From NCBI GenBank assembly GCA_036336695.1, contig JAYZFQ010000004.1, positions 1-19,964 of the forward strand: DNA of 19,964 nucleotides, in the 5' to 3' direction. The stretch is from GCA-2729515 sp036336695 (GTDB lineage: Bacteria > Myxococcota_A > UBA9160 > SMWR01). Below are positions 15,555-19,964 of the stretch, piece by piece. Position numbers and translations under genes: made by a program. Within the stretch, counting starts at the first letter, position 1. Each line of letters begins with the position of its first letter. Below the pieces are notes generated by a model. It was given only the letters and a program-made list of their open reading frames with translations. It did no database searches and was not told the origin of the DNA.

Positions 15555-15595
15555 GAATTGTGGCAGCATTTCAATTCGGCAACGAAACGTTGCCG
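15555..15595. promoter_or_regulatory. Two inverted repeats just upstream of the histidine kinase gene
   Basis: GAATTG (15555-15560) and CAATTC (15572-15577) are reverse complements 11 bases apart. CGGCAACG (15577-15584) and CGTTGCCG (15588-15595) are an exact 8-bp repeat with an AAA loop, ending 21 bases before the GTG start. The first resembles a dimer-binding site. The second could be an operator or a leader hairpin. They share one base. Confidence 0.4.
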
Positions 15596-15616
15596 CCCGA
15601 GTAGACGGAGGCCGTT

Positions 15617-18205
15617 GTGCCGGACTGGGAAGTTGCCACCGCGTTAGGTATCGCACTCCTGGTTGCGCTTACGACCCATGTCTTCTATCGGCGACCTCCG
15701 GTGCAGTTGTGGCCGGCACTGCCCCTTGTTTTCGGTTCGGCGCTCGTGTTCTCCATTGGCGACCTGGTCGCAATTCGTTGGGCCTCGAACGATTCGATTC
15801 GCTGGGCAGGCATGGTGATGGTCTACACGGGCCTGCTGACGATTGCTCCCGGTTGGTGGCTCTTCACGCGCAATTTCTCGGAGATGTACGGTTTCGAGCG
15901 TGTAGCGTTTCGTTCCGGGCTGCGCGGTCTCGTGATCGTCGATGCCTTGCTCTGGATTGGTCTTGTCACCAACCCGCTACACGGGCAGTTTTTGGAGGCG
16001 CATGAGGCGGCGCGCAGTACGTATGGGCCGCTTTGGTACGCGACAGCAATCATCAACTACGCGGCATTGATCGCAGCCATGTGGGTCCATCTCAAGGCCA
16101 GCTTCTACGTGAAGGACCCGGTCATCCGCTCGCAGTGTCGATTCCTGGTGGCGGCTGTCGTGATTCCCCTGATCATGAACATGGGGTACGTGTTCAGTCC
16201 CGAACCGCTTTCGTACGATCCGACCGCGCTGGGCTTTGCCCTGAGTTGCACTCTGTTCCTCTTTGCAGTCGAGCGGCGGGATCTCTTCGTCCTGGAGCGG
16301 GTTTCACTCCCGAGCGTTCTCAATCACGATGCGGACGCGATCCTGATCATCACGGGACGTTTCCGGCTGCTTTTTGCCAACCCGGCGGCGGGAACCTTGT
16401 TCGGACCCGACCAGTTGGTGCCGGGATCTGCGGTCGACGAGTTGTTGGGGCGTGCGATGCCCGCCTTTTCACTCGAAGACGCCGGAAGGAATCCTGCTGA
16501 CAGCGCCGCGGCAGAGCACCGTTTCATGTCTCCCGCAGGAGAGGAATATTGGGTCATCGTCGAGGTGTCCAGCGTCCAGCGCGCGCGCGGCGTTCCCGCC
16601 GGGTTGTGCCTCCGACTGCGCGACCAGACCGCGCTTCGGGCTGCGCGGCGCGAAGCCGAGGAAAACCTCGCACTGCTCAAGGCGCTCGATATTTCTACGG
16701 GAGAGGGGATCCTGGTGCAGGATGAGCACGGCGGGATCCGGTACGTGAACGATGCTTTTGGGCGGCTCTGGAAGGCTTCGGGCGAGCAAGTGCTCCATTG
16801 GGGCACCTCTCTCTCCGGAGAGGTCGCGAAGCATCTTGCCGAGCCGTTTCCGGAAGGCCTCGAGCGACTCTGGCACTGCGAGAAGGGCGCCGGTCAGCGC
16901 GATCAGCGAGAGGGCACCGATATCCAGCTCCTCGATGGCCGAATTTTCGAAGTGGAAACCTTTCCGATCACGACGGAGCATGGGTTCATGGGGCGCGCTT
17001 GGCGTTTTTCCGACGTCACGCAAGTGCGCCACGAATCTCAGGCGATGATTCAGTCACAGAAACTCGAGGGGCTCGGTGTCCTGGCGGGCGGGATTGCGCA
17101 CGATTTCAACAACCTCCTGGTGGCGATCCTGGGAAACGCAGAGATTGCGCGCGAGGATCTTCCGCCCAACTCGCCCGCGCACGAGCCGCTGGCGGATGTC
17201 GAAGCCGCGGCCGCGAGCGCCAGCGACCTCACGGGCCAGTTGCTCGCGTACGCGGGAAAAACCGCCTTCACGAGAGAGGAAATCGATCTCTCGGTTCTCG
17301 TCCGCGAGGTAACGAGCCTGCTCTCGGTCTCGATTCCGAAGAACATCGGACTCGAGTTCAACCTGAGGCAGGAGCTGCCGTCCGTTCTCGGCGGCGGCGC
17401 GGAGCTGCGCCAGGTGGTGATGAACCTCGTTACGAATGCGGCGGACGCCATTGGTGACGACGGAGGAAAAATCGTCGTGGAAACGGGGGTTGGTAATCCG
17501 GCGCGAATGCCCGGAGCCGAAGCGACCGTGGAGCACGGCGAGTTTTGTGACCCTGCTGTGCACTTGCGGATCGCGGACAACGGTCTTGGCATGGACCCGA
17601 GGACGCTGGAAAGGATCTTCGATCCATTCTTTACGACCAAGTTCACCGGTCGTGGCCTCGGGCTGGCGGCGACACGCGGCATTCTCAAGAGTCACGACGG
17701 TTTGCTGCGAATTGAGACCGCGTTGGGTGTGGGAAGCGCTTTCACCGTATTGCTGCCCTCGGATCGCGTAGTGGACGCACCGGAAGCCGAGCGCCGCCGC
17801 GCAGAGGACACCCCGGGTTTCGGCGGTCGGACGGTTCTCGTGGTAGACGACGAGCCCTCGGTTCGCTCCGTTCTGAGCAAGAGGCTGCAGGGGGCGGGGT
17901 TTGGTGTCTTGACCGCTTCCAGCGGGGAAGAAGCCCTGACACTGCTGGAACAGGGCGAGGCGGGTTCCGTGGATCTCGTGATCCTCGATATCACCATGCC
18001 GGGGCTCAGCGGGATCGAGACCCACGCGCGCCTGCGCTCGGCCTACCCGGGGCTGCCGGTACTCCTGTCCAGCGGATATCCCGAGGAGGCGCTCGCGACC
18101 CTCGAGCGTGGGGATCCGCGGCTCGACGCGTTCATCCAGAAGCCCTACCGGAACGCGGTGCTCTTCGCGCAGATCGAACGTCTGCTGGGACCCGGCCGCG
18201 AATGA
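15617..18205 (+). CDS. Hybrid sensor histidine kinase with 7TM input, PAS domains and C-terminal receiver
   Basis: An 862-residue protein starting at GTG, with GGAG 6 bases upstream. Residues 5-215 hold seven membrane helices of the HisKA_7TM type, including the GPLWYATAIINY segment typical of that input module. Two PAS-like regions follow (about 230-340 and 350-470). The HisKA box has phospho-acceptor His495 in GIAHDFNNLL. The ATPase domain shows VMNLVTNAADAI (N box), DNGLGMD, FDPFFTTK and GRGLGLA. The last 120 residues are a receiver with VVDDEPS, phospho-Asp791 in LDITMP, and the Lys in IQKPY. The kinase probably autophosphorylates His495 and passes phosphate to Asp791; no Hpt or partner regulator gene is adjacent. 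The input signal is unknown. It converges with the repeat-protein gene 11 bp away. Confidence 0.93.
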   Translation: MPDWEVATALGIALLVALTTHVFYRRPPVQLWPALPLVFGSALVFSIGDLVAIRWASNDSIRWAGMVMVYTGLLTIAPGWWLFTRNFSEMYGFERVAFRSGLRGLVIVDALLWIGLVTNPLHGQFLEAHEAARSTYGPLWYATAIINYAALIAAMWVHLKASFYVKDPVIRSQCRFLVAAVVIPLIMNMGYVFSPEPLSYDPTALGFALSCTLFLFAVERRDLFVLERVSLPSVLNHDADAILIITGRFRLLFANPAAGTLFGPDQLVPGSAVDELLGRAMPAFSLEDAGRNPADSAAAEHRFMSPAGEEYWVIVEVSSVQRARGVPAGLCLRLRDQTALRAARREAEENLALLKALDISTGEGILVQDEHGGIRYVNDAFGRLWKASGEQVLHWGTSLSGEVAKHLAEPFPEGLERLWHCEKGAGQRDQREGTDIQLLDGRIFEVETFPITTEHGFMGRAWRFSDVTQVRHESQAMIQSQKLEGLGVLAGGIAHDFNNLLVAILGNAEIAREDLPPNSPAHEPLADVEAAAASASDLTGQLLAYAGKTAFTREEIDLSVLVREVTSLLSVSIPKNIGLEFNLRQELPSVLGGGAELRQVVMNLVTNAADAIGDDGGKIVVETGVGNPARMPGAEATVEHGEFCDPAVHLRIADNGLGMDPRTLERIFDPFFTTKFTGRGLGLAATRGILKSHDGLLRIETALGVGSAFTVLLPSDRVVDAPEAERRRAEDTPGFGGRTVLVVDDEPSVRSVLSKRLQGAGFGVLTASSGEEALTLLEQGEAGSVDLVILDITMPGLSGIETHARLRSAYPGLPVLLSSGYPEEALATLERGDPRLDAFIQKPYRNAVLFAQIERLLGPGRE

Positions 18206-18216
18206 TCTCGAGGGCC

Positions 18217-19203
18217 TTACGGGCCGGCTGGAGGTGCGGCCACGGGGATTGCGGGTGCCGGCGCAACTCCGGCGTTCTGCGATGCCGGCTCGGTCGATAG
18301 AATCCCGAGCATCGATACGCTGACGTTCTGACTCATGTTGGCGCCGGCGGCGATGGCAATTGCGTTCATGCCGAGGAGTCCGGACACCTGGCTGTTGTCG
18401 CGCATCGCGAACGAACTGTCCGAGGAACTTCCGCTTTCCGCGATGGTCACCGCATTCTTCGAAACGCTGGATTCGAGGACGGACTGGCTCACCAACATGG
18501 AGCTACCGCCAGAAGTTCCGATTTCCAGTGAGTCCGATTCACGGTCTCGACCGCTCGATCCAGACGACTTCGTCACCTGGCCGCCCGAGCCCGCGTTCGC
18601 GTTGGTGATCTCGCTCCAGTTGTCTGCTTCGACGAGACTGTTGGACTGAGCACCGCTCCCGGTATTTCCCGACCCTCCCACGAGGCGAGTCTGGTTGGCC
18701 GTTCCCACGAGTGCACTGCCGATATCGGTCCAGTTGTTTGCGGTGCTCTGGCTGGCCTCATCGGGCGTGTGGGGCAGTTCCGGATCCCCCCGCTGGGAGC
18801 GCAGCCTGCCGGATTTTCGATCCCGGCCATTGGAGTTCACAGAGTCTACGACCTGTGCTCCGGATCCGGCGTTTGCATTCGTGATGTTGCGCCAGTTGGT
18901 GGCGGCAGCTTCGCTGTTGTTCTGGTCCCCGCTCCCGGTATTCGCATTCCCGAAAACGGAGAGCGTCTGGTTTCCCGAACCCACCACAGCACCCTCGATG
19001 ACGCTCCAGGAATTCCCGCTTGCCTGTAGCGGTGCTGCGGAAACCGCATTGGTGGAAACGCTGGAGTTCGGCACGCCGGTGTTCGAATCGTCGGCCCAAC
19101 TCGCAGAACCGGTTGCTAGGCACACGAGTGCCGCGAGGGCGAACGCCCATCCGGTTCTCGGGGCACCTCTTTTCCAAGCGCGGCACGCGCAGCGCGTTCC
19201 CAT
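18217..19203 (-). CDS. Exported Asn/Gly/Ser-rich repeat protein (amyloid-like or beta-solenoid candidate)
   Basis: A 328-residue protein I do not recognise as a named family. Residues 1-37 form a Sec signal peptide: basic start, hydrophobic core FALAALVCLATG, cleavage likely after SASWA. The mature part has two tandem copies of about 73 residues (62-134 and 154-226), about 40 positions identical by eye. Each copy holds two units of W-x2-I-x2-A-x2-G-[ST]-x2-Q, with Trp at 66, 104, 158 and 196. SSVS-x-NAV occurs near both ends (48-55 and 246-253). The tail ends Pro/Ala-rich. Such regular Gly/Asn/Gln spacing recalls curlin and FapC repeats, but no exact curlin repeat is present. The ATG at 19203 is chosen for its compact signal peptide; a GTG at 19242 would overlap a palindrome. 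Confidence 0.75.
   Translation of the reverse strand: MGTRCACRAWKRGAPRTGWAFALAALVCLATGSASWADDSNTGVPNSSVSTNAVSAAPLQASGNSWSVIEGAVVGSGNQTLSVFGNANTGSGDQNNSEAAATNWRNITNANAGSGAQVVDSVNSNGRDRKSGRLRSQRGDPELPHTPDEASQSTANNWTDIGSALVGTANQTRLVGGSGNTGSGAQSNSLVEADNWSEITNANAGSGGQVTKSSGSSGRDRESDSLEIGTSGGSSMLVSQSVLESSVSKNAVTIAESGSSSDSSFAMRDNSQVSGLLGMNAIAIAAGANMSQNVSVSMLGILSTEPASQNAGVAPAPAIPVAAPPAGP
18526..19020 (-). repeat. Two tandem coding repeats of about 219 bp
   Basis: Copy 1 lies at 18802-19020 and copy 2 at 18526-18744, with 57 bp between. Both encode a 73-residue unit with matching blocks ITNANAGSG and NTGSG, and end in GRDR. The 57-bp spacer encodes a charged stretch (RSQRGDPELPHTPDEA) that has no second copy. 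The two copies have diverged, so the duplication is not recent. Confidence 0.8.
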
Positions 19204-19225
19204 AGAACTCACCCACTTCAGCGAA

Positions 19226-19243
19226 TGTGGTAATTTTGCCACA
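19226..19243. promoter_or_regulatory. Near-palindrome upstream of the repeat-protein gene
   Basis: TGTGGTAA (19226-19233) and TTGCCACA (19236-19243) are reverse complements except at one position, around a TT centre, in a locally AT-rich stretch. The site lies 23 bp before the ATG at 19203. It could be an operator or a leader element. Another CCACA follows at 19260-19264. Confidence 0.35.
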
Positions 19244-19481
19244 GATCGAAATTTCTCACCACATCCAAATAGTTACGCGAGTTCTGAACCGTCCGGATTG
19301 GGCGTCCGAGTGACGTTTTGCGGCACTGCCCAGCCGCGTTTTCAGCGCCGAACCCATCGCGCCCCGGCAACGCTCCCGCAACGTTCGCGGGCCGACGCCC
19401 CGGTGGGGCTTGTTTGCCGAGAAGTTGCGGTCTGAATGCGGTGGGCCTGCGCGTTGCGCATTTCGGTACCCGCCGGATCGA

Positions 19482-19964
19482 TTACCGCTCGGTGGGCGGT
19501 TTTTTTCGACTCGAGTCGGTTTTTTTCCATGAGCCGCGACGCCTGAGCTCGGCGGCGAGTTCGCTGCCTGCTACTGCGTGGCCCGCTGAAGTCGGGTGGA
19601 GGTTGAGCCGGTCCGCCACCAGGCCGTTCCGGTCAAAGGCGTCGTAAAGATCGAGAAAGGGCAGGCCCAGGCGCTCAGCCTCGGCGGCGAAGCGATCGTG
19701 TAGCGCCCGGAAATCCCAGTCGTCGTAAGCCTTGCGCGACAGGTAGGGGAAAAGCACGAGAAGGACGTCGACCCCTTGGGCCTGGAGGCGCGCGTACCCC
19801 TCCATGGCGTGCTGGATGTTTTCCCAGCCTGCATCGTCGTAGTACCGGCTGATCCCGTACCAACCTGCGTGACGATCCGGGTCGAGGAGTCGAAGCGCGT
19901 ATGTATACAGTCGGAAGCCCCCTGGTGCGAAACGCCCGTACGCGCTGTCCGACGGGTACGGGTC
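19482..19964 (-). CDS. SGNH/GDSL-type hydrolase, C-terminal part (5' end outside the window)
   Basis: The minus-strand frame is open to the window edge, giving 160 visible residues ending at TAA (19482-19484). The pattern VDVLLVLFPYLS, then LPFLDLYDAF and LNLHPTSAGHAVAGSELAAEL, fits the last two blocks of SGNH hydrolases, an esterase/lipase/acetylhydrolase fold; the His of LHPTSAGH would be catalytic. The usual DxxH spacing is not met: Leu stands three residues before His and the nearest Asp is five before. The nucleophile Ser and the Gly/Asn blocks lie outside the window. The last 17 codons are Lys/Arg-rich because they run through two plus-strand terminator hairpins. Substrate is unknown; an O-acyl sugar esterase role is one possibility. 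Confidence 0.72.
   Translation of the reverse strand, partial: DPYPSDSAYGRFAPGGFRLYTYALRLLDPDRHAGWYGISRYYDDAGWENIQHAMEGYARLQAQGVDVLLVLFPYLSRKAYDDWDFRALHDRFAAEAERLGLPFLDLYDAFDRNGLVADRLNLHPTSAGHAVAGSELAAELRRRGSWKKTDSSRKKPPTER
19484..19506 (+). terminator. Plus-strand intrinsic terminator 1
   Basis: ACCGC (19484-19488) pairs with GCGGT (19496-19500) across a 7-base loop and runs directly into seven T residues (19500-19506). The orientation suits the plus strand only; on the minus strand the run is A. It lies over the last codons of the SGNH hydrolase gene. Confidence 0.55.
19507..19526 (+). terminator. Plus-strand intrinsic terminator 2
   Basis: The 12-base palindrome CGACTCGAGTCG (19507-19518), then G and seven T (19520-19526), directly follows terminator 1. 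The stem is short (4-5 bp), so it probably acts as a backup. It also lies inside the antisense SGNH gene end. Confidence 0.45.

Larger units (their letters stand above)
19375..19526 (+). ncRNA. Possible small structured RNA ending in tandem terminators
   Basis: The plus strand of this gap has a run of small perfect stems: CCCGC/GCGGG (19375-19391), GCCCC/GGGGC (19397-19409), TGCGC/GCGCA (19448-19460), then two terminator-like hairpins with T-runs. No plus-strand gene lies upstream that would need them. A small RNA is therefore inferred. Its 5' end and promoter are not visible, and no known RNA family was recognised (SRP and tmRNA signatures are absent). Confidence 0.25.

Noticed and set aside
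18526..19020. Repeats read as a CRISPR array or mobile-element repeat
   Set aside because: There are only two copies, 219 bp long, in frame and diverged in the way of protein repeats; there are no short identical repeats, spacers or cas genes.
18695..19435. Plus-strand open frame of 246 codons antisense to the repeat protein
   Set aside because: It has no ribosome site or family motif. The minus strand shows a signal peptide and in-frame protein repeats, so the plus-strand frame is a high-GC shadow.
19260..19530. SRP RNA, tmRNA or tRNA in the gap before the SGNH gene
   Set aside because: The SRP GGAAG...AGCAG core, the tmRNA/tRNA T-arm and a CCA end are all absent.

Overview
The window is high-GC bacterial chromosome with 16 protein-coding genes (two cut by the window edges) packed on both strands. 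Lipoprotein signal peptides, a PqiA/PqiB-type MCE system, a sigma-54 activator and a secreted repeat protein point to a Gram-negative host. The mix of Dyp peroxidase, ketosteroid isomerase, acyl-CoA synthetase, phytanoyl-CoA-dioxygenase-like oxygenase and dimethylglycine-dehydrogenase-like enzyme suits an aerobic heterotroph using lipids and methylated amines. The genome style resembles former deltaproteobacterial lineages, but no marker gene here fixes the taxonomy.

Layout. 1-1553 (+): the 3' part of a YfeX-like Dyp peroxidase, then a Mip/FkpA-like FKBP lipoprotein. 1648-5553 (+): a CPA2 cation/proton antiporter without a regulatory domain, then an overlapping run of two single-domain PqiA proteins and a three-MCE PqiB-like protein, probably an envelope lipid-transport operon. 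5554-6045: a 492-bp regulatory gap with several inverted repeats, leading to a sigma-54 activator with a degenerate receiver (6046-7383, +). 7399-11196 (-): a GcvT-type FAD oxidoreductase with a TTG start, a SIMPL-domain lipoprotein and a ketosteroid isomerase with its full catalytic triad. 11493-15511 (+): acyl-CoA synthetase, ChaA-type Ca2+/H+ antiporter, and an oxygenase whose N-terminal domain looks like a sterol carrier protein. 15617-18205 (+): a 7TM hybrid histidine kinase. 18217-19203 (-): an exported Asn/Gly/Ser-rich repeat protein. 19482-19964 (-): the C-terminal part of an SGNH hydrolase, whose 3' end carries two tandem plus-strand terminators.

The strongest leads are the repeat protein with a regular W-x2-I-x2-A-x2-G-[ST]-x2-Q motif (amyloid or beta-solenoid candidate), the possible SCP2-like/PhyH fusion, the tandem plus-strand terminators with no gene to end (possible small RNA), and the PqiB-like protein lacking the helical needle. 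I found no CRISPR array, tRNA, rRNA, transposase or phage gene. Nothing here can be called a new defence or mobile system.
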